Translations under genes and position numbers: made by a program
Assembly (NCBI GenBank): GCA_014804485.1
Contig: JAAUZT010000001.1
Span: forward strand, 28,075 to 92,074
Direction: 5' to 3'
DNA: 64,000 nt
From: Lachnospiraceae bacterium
GTDB taxonomy: Bacteria > Bacillota > Clostridia > Lachnospirales > Lachnospiraceae
In this document: positions 27,675 through 37,476 of the stretch, one piece after another
How positions within the stretch are numbered: the stretch's first letter is position 1
Layout of the letters: every line of letters begins with the position of its first letter
The notes under the pieces: generated by a model
Told to the model about the DNA's origin: nothing
Database searches by the model: none
What the model saw: only the letters and a program-made list of their open reading frames with translations

Positions 27675-29219
27675 CTACTCACCGATGGAATCCTTCACAG
27701 AAACCGTTACCTTTTTATCATAGCAGGAGAAAATATTCTCCAGAGTCTTCTGCTCAGGTGCCTTTGTCACCATACTCACCACGGGCACAATCACAAGCCC
27801 TGCCAGCATACAGAATGCACCGGCATTGATTGGCGACTGCAGGTATGTAGGAAAGCTTGAACGGAAGAAAATATTAGCGAGCATCACGATGGTAGAGAAT
27901 AAAAAGCTCACCCAGCATGCCGCCTTCGTGGTACGCTTCCAATATAAGCCATAGAGGAAAGGCGCCAGAAATGCTCCGGCCAATGCTCCCCAGCTTACGC
28001 CCATGAGCTGCGCGATAAAGGTTACGTTAGAGCGGTACTGGATAAGCGCAATCACAACGGAAATCGCAATAAACACTACCAGAAGCGCCCGCATCCATTT
28101 AACCTGTTTCTTCTCATCCATCTCTTTTATAATATTACCTTTAATAAAGTCCAGCGTCAAAGTGGAGCTTGATGCCAATACCAATGAAGAAAGCGTGGAC
28201 ATTGAGGCTGAAAGCACCAGAATAACCACCACAGCAATCAATATCGTCGGAAGACCTGACAACATGGTAGGCACTACCGAATCATAGCCGTTCGCCGCAA
28301 TATCGATCCTGTCACTGAAAAGCCGTCCGAAACCGCCCAGAAAATAGCATCCGCCGGAGACGATGGTCGCAAATACAGTGGATATAACCATACCTTTATT
28401 AATTGCGCTCTCACTCTTGATGGCATAAAATTTCTGTACCATCTGCGGAAGTCCCCAGGTTCCGAGACTGGTGAGTATCACCACACCTAAAAGCCCTGCC
28501 GGGTCCGGTCCGAAGAAGGAATTGAAAACGCCCGGCGCTGTAGAAACTGTCTCATCACTCACCGATGAAAGTGCATTAAGCGCCGCAAGAAAACCTCCCT
28601 GACTGTTTAACACTGCAACAATCACGGCAATAATACCGAAGATCATGATAATTCCCTGAATAAAATCATTGATGGCCGTAGCCATATATCCGCCGGCTAT
28701 GACATAAATTCCGGTAAGCACTGCCATGGCTATTACACACACGCTGTAATCAATATCAAATGCCATACCGAACAGGCGGCTCAACCCATTGTAAAGACTT
28801 GCCGTATATGGAATCAAGAAGATAAAGATAATCGCCGAAGCTGCCAGTTTTAACGGTTTGCTCTCAAAACGATATCCGAAAAATTCCGGCATGGTAGCGC
28901 TGTCCAGATGCTGCGTCATAATACGGGTACGACGTCCCAGCACAGCCCACGCAAGAAGAGAGCCTATGAAAGCATTCCCCAGCCCTGCCCATGTGGCCGC
29001 AATTCCGTATTTCCATCCAAACTGTCCCGCATAACCTACAAAGACCACTGCCGAGAAATAACTGGTTCCGTAAGCAAACGCGGTAAGCCAGGGACCTACG
29101 CTCCTTCCTCCTAACACAAACCCGTTTACATCAGTAGCATGCCGGCGACAATAAAGTCCGATTCCAATCATTACTCCGAAAAATATAATCAGCATAAGAA
29201 GCTTGATAAAAAGATCCAT
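27675..29219 (-). CDS. Sodium:solute symporter family protein
   Basis: 12-13 TM SSS-like protein (GGRSVGPWLTAFAYGTSYFSAVVFVGYAG ... VLSASMSTLSSLVLASSSTLTLDFIKG). Confidence 0.88.
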   Translation of the reverse strand: MDLFIKLLMLIIFFGVMIGIGLYCRRHATDVNGFVLGGRSVGPWLTAFAYGTSYFSAVVFVGYAGQFGWKYGIAATWAGLGNAFIGSLLAWAVLGRRTRIMTQHLDSATMPEFFGYRFESKPLKLAASAIIFIFLIPYTASLYNGLSRLFGMAFDIDYSVCVIAMAVLTGIYVIAGGYMATAINDFIQGIIMIFGIIAVIVAVLNSQGGFLAALNALSSVSDETVSTAPGVFNSFFGPDPAGLLGVVILTSLGTWGLPQMVQKFYAIKSESAINKGMVISTVFATIVSGGCYFLGGFGRLFSDRIDIAANGYDSVVPTMLSGLPTILIAVVVILVLSASMSTLSSLVLASSSTLTLDFIKGNIIKEMDEKKQVKWMRALLVVFIAISVVIALIQYRSNVTFIAQLMGVSWGALAGAFLAPFLYGLYWKRTTKAACWVSFLFSTIVMLANIFFRSSFPTYLQSPINAGAFCMLAGLVIVPVVSMVTKAPEQKTLENIFSCYDKKVTVSVKDSIGE

Positions 29220-29233
29220 TTCTGTTTTCTCCC

Positions 29234-30871
29234 TTAGTTTTTAATCTGTACTTCCACGAGACTGCCATGACAGTATCGTTCTCTTAGAACAGGTTTCTCA
29301 ATTTTCCCCGTAGGGTTTCTCGGAACGTTTGCAAAGATAAGCTTTCTGGGACGTTTATATCTGGGAAGTTCCTCGCAGAAATTCATTATTTCCTCCTCCG
29401 TACAGGAAACGCCCTCCTTAAGTTCTATAACCGCCGCCGCGATTTCACCAAGCCTGGGATCCGGCAGCCCAATGACAGCCACATCCTTAATCTTTTCGTT
29501 TCGACGCAGGAAATCCTCTATCTGTACCGGATAGAGATTCTCGCCTCCGGAGATAATGACATCCTTCTTCCGATCCACCAGATAGATAAATCCATCCTCA
29601 TCCATTCGTGCCATGTCTCCCGTATAGAGCCAGCCGTCTTTTAAAACCTCATCGGTAGCTTCGGGATTCTTGTAATAACAAAGCATAACTCCCCGTCCGT
29701 GGACAATGAGTTCACCGACCTCTCCCTGCGCGACCTCTTTCCCCTGCTCGTCCACAATCTTCGCCTCCCAGCGATAGCCCGGTTTTCCGATGGCTCCCAC
29801 CTTATGTATATTTTCCACACCCAGATGTACACAGCCGGGTCCTATAGATTCGCTAAGACCATAGTTTGTATCATACTGATGATGCGGAAAATGCTTCTTC
29901 CACCGCTGAATCAAACTCGGCGGAACAGGCTGGGCTCCGATATGCATAAGCCGCCACTGCTCCAGCAGATAATGCTCCATATCCACCTGCCCGGAATCGA
30001 TGGCATCTAATAAATCCTGTGCCCATGGTACCAGCAGCCAAACAATAGTACATTTTTCTTCCGTGACCGCCCTGAGAATCCACTCCGGTTTCACACCCCG
30101 AAGCAGCACTGCTCTTCCTGCTGAAATCAGAGAGCCGAACCAGTGCATTTTTGCTCCGGTATGATATAGCGGCGGTATGCACAAAAAAACGTCCTCTCTT
30201 GTCTGCCCGTGATGATTCTGCTCCGTCTCACAGGACGAAAAGAGTGACAGATGATTGTGCAGAATTGCTTTCGGGAAGCCGGTGGTCCCTGACGAGAAAT
30301 AAATTGCCGCATAGTCCGTCTCACTCAAAGCAATCGGCGGTGCACTGGAAGAACAGAATCCCATCAATTTTAAGAAATCCTCTGTATAGGAAGGACCTTC
30401 TTTTCCCGGGAAAAACATCATCCTGACACCAGGCAGATCCTCTGCGATCACATCCATACGGCTGATAAACTCCGGTCCGAAAACCAGAACCTCCACATCT
30501 GCAAGTTCCAGACAATACTTGATTTCCTCCGCGGAATAACGGAAATTCAAAGGTACGGCTACTCCGCCCGCCTTCAGTATACCAAAATAAATAGGCAGCC
30601 ATTCCAGACAATTCATCATAAGAATGCCCACCTTCGTCTCCCGCTCCAAACCGCGGCTAAGGAGCAGGTTCGCAAAACGGTTGGCACGTCTGTCAAAATC
30701 CGCCCAGCTTAGTTCCCGACGATAAGGTGCTCCGTTTCCCGCGCTCTCAATCAGGCTCGCCTCCCGCCATGTCACCGCGCTGTCACGTTCCGAGGACGGA
30801 TTCAGCTCCACAAGCGCCGAATCCGAACCGTAGAGACGTGCGTTCCGCTCCAAAAGCTCCGTAATTACCAT
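29234..30871 (-). CDS. AMP-dependent acyl-CoA ligase
   Basis: AIYFSSGTTGFPKAILHNH, YTGDMARMDEDGFIYLVDRKKDVIISGGENLYPVQIE, NPTGKIEKPVLRE. Confidence 0.9.
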   Translation of the reverse strand: MVITELLERNARLYGSDSALVELNPSSERDSAVTWREASLIESAGNGAPYRRELSWADFDRRANRFANLLLSRGLERETKVGILMMNCLEWLPIYFGILKAGGVAVPLNFRYSAEEIKYCLELADVEVLVFGPEFISRMDVIAEDLPGVRMMFFPGKEGPSYTEDFLKLMGFCSSSAPPIALSETDYAAIYFSSGTTGFPKAILHNHLSLFSSCETEQNHHGQTREDVFLCIPPLYHTGAKMHWFGSLISAGRAVLLRGVKPEWILRAVTEEKCTIVWLLVPWAQDLLDAIDSGQVDMEHYLLEQWRLMHIGAQPVPPSLIQRWKKHFPHHQYDTNYGLSESIGPGCVHLGVENIHKVGAIGKPGYRWEAKIVDEQGKEVAQGEVGELIVHGRGVMLCYYKNPEATDEVLKDGWLYTGDMARMDEDGFIYLVDRKKDVIISGGENLYPVQIEDFLRRNEKIKDVAVIGLPDPRLGEIAAAVIELKEGVSCTEEEIMNFCEELPRYKRPRKLIFANVPRNPTGKIEKPVLRERYCHGSLVEVQIKN

Positions 30872-30897
30872 GATATGGTTCCTCCTTCTTGTATCTT

Positions 30898-31296
30898 CTA
30901 GTTAATCGCATAGCCATTCAAAACGGCATGAGCCACATAAGTGCCCAGCTCATCCCTTACATCTGCCGTATATAATGCGGTGGTTCGCCCTTCCCTCAAA
31001 CAGGAGGCCTCTGCGATGAGGCGTTTCCCTTTTGCCGGTGAAAGGAAAGTAATGGAAACATTCTGGCTGACTGTCTTTCTCTCGGAATACCCGTTGGCCG
31101 CAATGGCGCAGGCAAAATCCGCCAGTGTAAAAACAGCTCCGCCCATCGGCACGTTATTTTCATTCATATGCCGTTCCTCTAAGACCATAGAGCATACCGC
31201 CTTGCCGGGCTCCGCCAAGTCAATGACGATACCTGTGGCCTCCGTAGCAAAATGATCGTTTTTAAAACGATTGCGAATCTCTTCTAACGCGGACAT
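30898..31296 (-). CDS. PaaI-type hotdog thioesterase
   Basis: NENNVPMGGAVFTLADFACAIAANG and SITFLSPAKGKRLIAEASCLREGRTTALYTADVRDE. Confidence 0.88.
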   Translation of the reverse strand: MSALEEIRNRFKNDHFATEATGIVIDLAEPGKAVCSMVLEERHMNENNVPMGGAVFTLADFACAIAANGYSERKTVSQNVSITFLSPAKGKRLIAEASCLREGRTTALYTADVRDELGTYVAHAVLNGYAIN

Positions 31297-31383
31297 AAAC
31301 TGACTCCTTTTCTATAAAAATATAACTTATCCATTGCTTACATAAAGCTTATTAAAGTGCTTATATAGATTTGTTATCAACAC

Positions 31384-32721
31384 TTATTCCGGAGAAGGAA
31401 AGTCTTTTACCGCCACCGGAATATCGGTCCCGTCGCCAATCTTCGACAGCAGCTGCCACCATGCGGTACGCGCCTCAGACCATTCGGGAGTAATCTGATA
31501 ATAGTCGCCCATATATGGCATAAAAATGCTGTATTCCGTCATAAGCATATCATTTTCATATATATTACCCATATCCCGCACCGGCCAGTAGGAAGAAGCC
31601 CTTACTGCTCTGGTATACGGAACATCATTTTCTGTCATATAGCGGATAAACGTTTTTGCTGCCGTAATCCGTTCTTCACTGCCATTGTCAAAAATTCCAA
31701 ATCCCCAGATTCCACCCTGAAGCTCCGGTGTATCTTCGCTGGTCGGAAAAGCAATCGGAAAAACTTCAAAATCCAAATCCGGATTGTTGATAGTCTGTTG
31801 CACTTCTAAAGATACATTCCAGCAGAAACACATAGCCGTTTCTTTTTTGCAGAACAGATTAATTGCATCCCCAGAGGAAAGAGATGGCTCAAAAGTGACA
31901 CCTTCTAAATCATAAAGAAGCTGCAGAGCTTTTCTGTTTTCTTCGCTGTCAACCGTATAAAATGTGTGTTCAGCATCGGTAAAAGAGCCGCCATACAGAT
32001 TGTTCACCAAGGCGCGTGTCCCCTGATCACCGCTTTGATTTTTGCAGTATACGATGCCTGCACTTATATTCTTCTCCTGAGCATCCGTATAGGTATTCAA
32101 AGTATGAACCGCTTCGATAAAATCCTCAGTGGTCCAGGTGTGGGTTTCTTCATCAATGTACTGAAGAGCTCCTGCCTCTTTAAACATATCATAATTGATA
32201 GCCATACAGTGTGCGGACATACAGATCGGAAATGCATAATACTCTCCGTTTCCGTAATGACAGGCATCTCTGATATTATCATATATCTCATCTGCCGTAT
32301 CAGACTCCCACAGATCAGACAGATCGACCATCCAGCCTTTTTCTCCCCAGTTTGCCACGAGACGCTCCGGTCCTTCTAAAACCAGATCTGGCATAGATCC
32401 GTCTGCTGCTGCCTGATTGATTCTTTCATCTCCGTTATCGTAATTCAGATATTCCACAGAAACATGGATGTCAGGATATGCTTTATGAAAATCGGTTAAC
32501 ATGCTGGCTACCGCTGTAGGATTTCCCCAATTACCTATCGGAAAAGTCCATAAAGTCAGCTCCGTATCTTCCATGCTGCCGCTATCGCCCTCCGATTCGA
32601 TATCCGGGGTTTTACCGCAGGAAGACAGCAAAACGGCGGCCAACAGGCCACTTGTCAAAGCATATATTTTTCTCATAACAAAATATCTCTTTCCATTCAT
32701 ATTAATAACCATGCCTCTCAC
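31384..32721 (-). CDS. Extracellular solute-binding lipoprotein (family 1)
   Basis: Lipobox LLSSCGK, ELTLWTFPIGNWGNPTAVASMLTDFHKAYPDIHVSVEYLNY; SBP fold. True start probably an internal Met. Confidence 0.85.
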   Translation of the reverse strand: MRGMVINMNGKRYFVMRKIYALTSGLLAAVLLSSCGKTPDIESEGDSGSMEDTELTLWTFPIGNWGNPTAVASMLTDFHKAYPDIHVSVEYLNYDNGDERINQAAADGSMPDLVLEGPERLVANWGEKGWMVDLSDLWESDTADEIYDNIRDACHYGNGEYYAFPICMSAHCMAINYDMFKEAGALQYIDEETHTWTTEDFIEAVHTLNTYTDAQEKNISAGIVYCKNQSGDQGTRALVNNLYGGSFTDAEHTFYTVDSEENRKALQLLYDLEGVTFEPSLSSGDAINLFCKKETAMCFCWNVSLEVQQTINNPDLDFEVFPIAFPTSEDTPELQGGIWGFGIFDNGSEERITAAKTFIRYMTENDVPYTRAVRASSYWPVRDMGNIYENDMLMTEYSIFMPYMGDYYQITPEWSEARTAWWQLLSKIGDGTDIPVAVKDFPSPE

Positions 32722-32727
32722 GCTGCT

Positions 32728-35310
32728 TTAATGAAGATACTGTCCTAACAGTGATAAAAGCTCCGGTGCTTCTAAAGGTTTTGCCATATGAGCATTCATA
32801 CCGCTGTCAAGACATCTTTGCTTATCATCATCAAATGCATCTGCACTGGCTGCAATAATCGGAATAGTCTGTGCATCTTCCCGTTTCAGCTTTCGTATTG
32901 CCTCTGCCGCTTCAAAACCTGTCATAACAGGCATTCGAAGATCCATTAATATGGCGTCATACCATCCCGGAGCAGACCGGTCAAACAGCTCCACACAAAT
33001 CTGCCCGTTTTCCGCCCACTCCGTTTCCAGTCCAAATTCGCGAAGTATTTCATTTGCAATTTCCCAGTTCAATTCGTTATCTTCCGCTACGAGAATACGT
33101 CTGCCCTCTAATCCATCGCCGGATTGTGCTTGCTGTTCCTGCTGCACATCTTCCACTTCTATGAACCGGCGCAGACCATAATAAAGACTGGAACGAAACA
33201 GGGGTTTTGAAATAAAACCACAAATATTAGCATTCTCGGTTTTTACCTCCACTTCATCCCATTCGCCGTCCGTGATAATTATGATGGGCAGATCCTTTCC
33301 GAAATGGCCGGCCAGCTCCTCGGCATCCTCAATCCAATCATTCTCCTGTATATCCCAATCCAGTAAAATCATGTGATAGTTTTCATTTTTACTATTGCGC
33401 TCCTCTATCACCCGAAAAGCCTGGTTGATATCTGTTGCCTTCTGTGCTTTAAGCCCGATGGATTCTAATGATTCAACAGCGAGATTGCCTGTCTTTTCAT
33501 CATCATCAATAATCAAAACATTCCGCTTCGGCAAAAGCAGCTCTTTCTCCTGATGCACTGTTTTTTCCATATCCAGAATAATATGAAAATGACTTCCTTT
33601 TCCCTGCTCACTCTCTACGGTGATGGTACCCTCCATTGCGTCTACAATATGCTTGGTAATGGTCAGGCCCATTCCGGCGCCGGCTTCTTTATCCACACGG
33701 GCGTTGTCCTCTCTGGCAAACGCGTCAAATACTTTATCCTGAAATTCTACAGACATACCAATGCCGTCATCCCTGACATGCAAATGGGAACGGATATAAT
33801 CATTTCCTTTCGGAGAAGCCTCTTCATACAGGTCAAGTTCAATAGTGCCGCCTTCCGGGGTGAACTTAACCGCATTTCCGATAATGTTCAAAAGAATCTG
33901 GCTTAAGCGGACTCTGTCCGAACACACATTTTCATGATAGATATCATGTATATAAATATTGAAATTCTGTTTTTTCTCCTGTATCTGCGGCTGGATGATT
34001 GTCTCAATATTCTGCATAATATCACGAATACAAAGCGGCTCCATGTTTAATGCCAGCTTCCCGTTCTCGATTTTAGACATATCCAGCATATCGTTGATCA
34101 AGCCCAGCAAATGCCGGCTGGATATATGTATCTTTTTCAAACAGGACCGAACCCTAGGCGGATTATCCAGACTGCCGATGGCGATCGATGTCATGCCCAT
34201 AATGCCGTTCATTGGCGTGCGGATATCATGGCTCATATTGGAGAGGAATTCATTTTTCACCTTGTTAGAGCGCTCCGCTGACAGCATTGCCTGCTCCGCT
34301 GTTGCCCTTGCTTCCTCCAATGCCTTCATATGCATTTTAGTCAGACGGTAGTATCCCAGAAAGACTAGAAGCAGCGCACAGATAATTAGTATGCCGCCGC
34401 CAACGGAAACATAGGCCCATTTTCTCTGAAGAAGATTTACAGTCTCATTCAGCGTATTATGAGAAATTTTCAAAAGCAGACACCACTCTGAATTAGGAAG
34501 ACTGGTACAATAGACATTCCAGGATTCACCCGAAATCAAGACTTCACTGGTATAGTCCCTGCCATTCTCCAACGCGTCACGAAGTTCTTCCGCATACTGG
34601 GCCGGATCCTTTCCATTGCAGGTTTCATAAATTCTTTCAACCCGCTCGAAATAATTTGTTTCCTCTACGGCATGGTTATGCAAGACATAGCTGCCATCCT
34701 TGCGAATAATCGAATATTCCATGATACTGCCTTGAATATTGGTTTCCAATCTATCACTGAGATACTGGCTGGGCATTCCCGCAACCAAAGCAATACTCGT
34801 ATTTCCGTCACCCACGGGATAAACGGCCGGTACTCCCATTAAAACAACCGGAGTTCCTGCTGCATCCTTTCCCGCACAGACATTATACTTGCCCCCTTGA
34901 ACAGAGCGATGCAGATCCTCCGGAACATCTGCCGTCACCTGAGAGCCGTAGATCATATGAAAGTTTCCGTCCTCCGTATAAAGGGCCAGATATTCAAAGC
35001 CTACGGAACGTGCATTATAGCTCAGCACTATGCGCATGGCGCTTTCTCCTGTAACGCGTCCGGGCGGGACAGAATCTACAAGCGATTCCACCTGTGACAG
35101 ACGAAGTTCAATGGTAGTTCCGAAATGGGAGGATACCTGCTCGGTGATTCCCGACATATAAAAGATACCCAGCTGTCTGATGGCATCTTCTCCCATAAGA
35201 TTCACGCAGATTGCCTGAATGATAAGTATAAATATGCAGAAAAGCGATACAAGAACAAGGCTTATATTCAGAAAACGTGTTGTTCTTTTTTCCATGATTC
35301 CTATCTCCAA
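32728..35310 (-). CDS. Hybrid sensor histidine kinase (extracellular sensor, HisKA, HATPase, two REC domains)
   Basis: KNEFLSNMSHDIRTPMNGIMG, GAGMGLTITKHIVDAMEG, NVLIIDDDEKTG..., RILVAEDNELNWEIANEIL...AILMDLRMPVMTG. Confidence 0.9.
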   Translation of the reverse strand: MEIGIMEKRTTRFLNISLVLVSLFCIFILIIQAICVNLMGEDAIRQLGIFYMSGITEQVSSHFGTTIELRLSQVESLVDSVPPGRVTGESAMRIVLSYNARSVGFEYLALYTEDGNFHMIYGSQVTADVPEDLHRSVQGGKYNVCAGKDAAGTPVVLMGVPAVYPVGDGNTSIALVAGMPSQYLSDRLETNIQGSIMEYSIIRKDGSYVLHNHAVEETNYFERVERIYETCNGKDPAQYAEELRDALENGRDYTSEVLISGESWNVYCTSLPNSEWCLLLKISHNTLNETVNLLQRKWAYVSVGGGILIICALLLVFLGYYRLTKMHMKALEEARATAEQAMLSAERSNKVKNEFLSNMSHDIRTPMNGIMGMTSIAIGSLDNPPRVRSCLKKIHISSRHLLGLINDMLDMSKIENGKLALNMEPLCIRDIMQNIETIIQPQIQEKKQNFNIYIHDIYHENVCSDRVRLSQILLNIIGNAVKFTPEGGTIELDLYEEASPKGNDYIRSHLHVRDDGIGMSVEFQDKVFDAFAREDNARVDKEAGAGMGLTITKHIVDAMEGTITVESEQGKGSHFHIILDMEKTVHQEKELLLPKRNVLIIDDDEKTGNLAVESLESIGLKAQKATDINQAFRVIEERNSKNENYHMILLDWDIQENDWIEDAEELAGHFGKDLPIIIITDGEWDEVEVKTENANICGFISKPLFRSSLYYGLRRFIEVEDVQQEQQAQSGDGLEGRRILVAEDNELNWEIANEILREFGLETEWAENGQICVELFDRSAPGWYDAILMDLRMPVMTGFEAAEAIRKLKREDAQTIPIIAASADAFDDDKQRCLDSGMNAHMAKPLEAPELLSLLGQYLH

Positions 35311-35487
35311 AAGAGTGATGATTAAAGTGTCTGTTGATATTCTGACTCATGCAGATAAAGCAATATGTATCTATTATAGTACATCAGATATCTACTTTCA
35401 AGGAATCTTGCTCATACCCCGTTGGATGAACGCATAGAATGAATGGTATAATCCAATCTTCGGATCAAAATAACATAATTAATAATC

Positions 35488-35525
35488 AAGGGATATTCCA
35501 AAGTAGTGAATCAGAATATCCCTTT
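35488..35525 (-). terminator. Stem-loop downstream of the FapA-like gene
   Basis: AAGGGATATTC...GAATATCCCTT. Confidence 0.55.
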
Positions 35526-35606
35526 TGCTATTATTTGCTTTTCCATTTTCATTAACAACTTCAAATTCTTTTTCTTTTATGCTCTAACTGATGATACTCT
35601 TATCCT

Positions 35607-37211
35607 TTACTGTCTATTCGATACGATCCGTATTTCCTTTCTGCCCTTTTTAAAGGTGACATCCCGATATCCGGAATGCAACTCCTCCCGCACACCGTTT
35701 ATGATGATAACACATCCCGCATTAGCAGTCCCGGTGACAACAACTTTTCCCTCCGCAGAACGCCGATTGATATCGATCAATTGCTCACGCTTCGTAGTAA
35801 TATCCTTTAATTTCAGCTGATAGTTGATCTTTCTGCGCATCTGCTCCGCTTTTTCCTGATTTCGCTCAGGGGTCATAGGTTGTGTCTTTAGCTGCCATGC
35901 AATAAGGTCAAGAGCCTTCTCGGCCTCTTCCATGTTATTCTGATATTCTTCCACCAGACGATCGATTTCCCCCATCTTTTGTTTGAATTCACAATCCAAA
36001 CCGATAACCAGCTGCGTTGTTACACCGGCGCGGTTTCCGATAGAAGCCGCCGAAATCTGTTCCACCGCCGTAACAGTGCCACCAATGATGTTGCCCCTGC
36101 TGCCGGCGATCACCACGCTCTGTCCCGCTTCCACTTCACAATTCATCAAGGCTCCCGTGTTAATTTCATTTCCGGCATATACCTGCGTCTGCTCCAAAAA
36201 ACGTGCCATAACATTACCGCCTGCCCGAATGATGCCATTGCCCGAACCCTGCATTCCGTTCTTTAAGATAACATCCTTTCCCGCAAAAAGGCTCGCCGTT
36301 TCCACATGTCCGTTCACGGTAATATTGCCGGTTGTTTTCACGGTAACACCGGCGAATACGTTACCCTGTATCAGCACATCCCCATGAAAATCCACATTCC
36401 CGGTAGCGGCATCCAGATTGCCTTTAACCACATAGATCGGCGTTACGGTCAGACGCCCTCCCGACACCGTGACATTTCCCTCAGTGCCGGCATAATACTT
36501 ACTGCCGCTTTCATCCGGCTCACAGCGTTTACACTGTAACGGCGGCAATTCTTTCCCTTCATAAGCTTCAATGGTATTCCCCAGAACATCCCTGCCGGTT
36601 ACGTACGGCAGCGCCGGATGATAGGTGACAAGAAGCTGTCCTTCTGTCACAAGCTCTATCTTACCCAGTACATTATAATCTACCGTACCATCAGACAGAA
36701 TAATCGGCTTCGTTGCCGGATTCGGATTAAAATGATACTCAAAATAGCCATCGCTTCCGTCCTTTGCTGCAGTACCGGTTGCAACCACGGTCTCCTCATA
36801 ATTCTTCTTCCCCTGCGCAAGCTCGTTAAGCGTTTTTTCTCTGATGCCAAAGACAATGCCGTTCTCCTTTAACAGACCGTTAAGCTCCTCTATCGAAAAA
36901 GTGCGATATAAAGTGAGCAAAACCTCCATTCGTGTCTCATTGATGCGTAAGAGATAATCCGAACCGTTTATAACGCTCGAATCCTCCTGAACCATTTCCT
37001 CGTTAGAATCACCTTGCAGCGTTTCCTCCTCCGAAGTGCGCTGCCCGTTCTTACCTGCGGAAATATTTCGGTCCTCAGGCGAAAGAAACATGGTTTTCTC
37101 CAACTCATCGTTCCCAGAAGATGTCTGTTCCGTCTCCGTTATCTGAACTTTTTCCGCATGATCGGTCTGCTCTTTCTTCTTTTTCTTTCCTGCCTGATTA
37201 AAAAACCCCAT
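35607..37211 (-). CDS. FapA/DUF342 family protein
   Basis: GKIELVTEGQLLVTYHPALPYVTGRDVLGN, beta-helix GNVDFHGDVLIQGNVFAGVTVKTTGNITVNGHVETASLFAGKDVILKNGMQGSGNGIIRAGGNVMARF. Confidence 0.88.
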   Translation of the reverse strand: MGFFNQAGKKKKKEQTDHAEKVQITETEQTSSGNDELEKTMFLSPEDRNISAGKNGQRTSEEETLQGDSNEEMVQEDSSVINGSDYLLRINETRMEVLLTLYRTFSIEELNGLLKENGIVFGIREKTLNELAQGKKNYEETVVATGTAAKDGSDGYFEYHFNPNPATKPIILSDGTVDYNVLGKIELVTEGQLLVTYHPALPYVTGRDVLGNTIEAYEGKELPPLQCKRCEPDESGSKYYAGTEGNVTVSGGRLTVTPIYVVKGNLDAATGNVDFHGDVLIQGNVFAGVTVKTTGNITVNGHVETASLFAGKDVILKNGMQGSGNGIIRAGGNVMARFLEQTQVYAGNEINTGALMNCEVEAGQSVVIAGSRGNIIGGTVTAVEQISAASIGNRAGVTTQLVIGLDCEFKQKMGEIDRLVEEYQNNMEEAEKALDLIAWQLKTQPMTPERNQEKAEQMRRKINYQLKLKDITTKREQLIDINRRSAEGKVVVTGTANAGCVIIINGVREELHSGYRDVTFKKGRKEIRIVSNRQ

Positions 37212-37332
37212 ATCAAATCTCTCCTGCCAATGGCTCCTGCACTCCGCGTATTAACTCTTCGGCTAATCTGTATTATATTTACATTTTATCCGAAACAAAC
37301 AAAAGGTGCAACCCTAAGAAAATACCGCAAAA

Positions 37333-37365
37333 AAGCACCCCGCGTATATCTGCCACGAGGTGCTT
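37333..37365 (-). terminator. Terminator after the GH5 gene
   Basis: AAGCACC...GGTGCTT stem with minus-strand TTTTTTGCGG tail. Confidence 0.6.
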
Positions 37366-37476
37366 CCTTTCATTCATTAACCATGACCGGTCAAAAACAA
37401 GCACATTCAGATTAAAGCGTGAGAAAATCAGGCTTTCGACCTAATCTACTCCTGCTATCATACAGGCTGAGGAATT

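Noticed and set aside
31966-32379. Plus-strand 137-aa ORF opposite the SBP gene
   Set aside because: Antisense shadow ORF.
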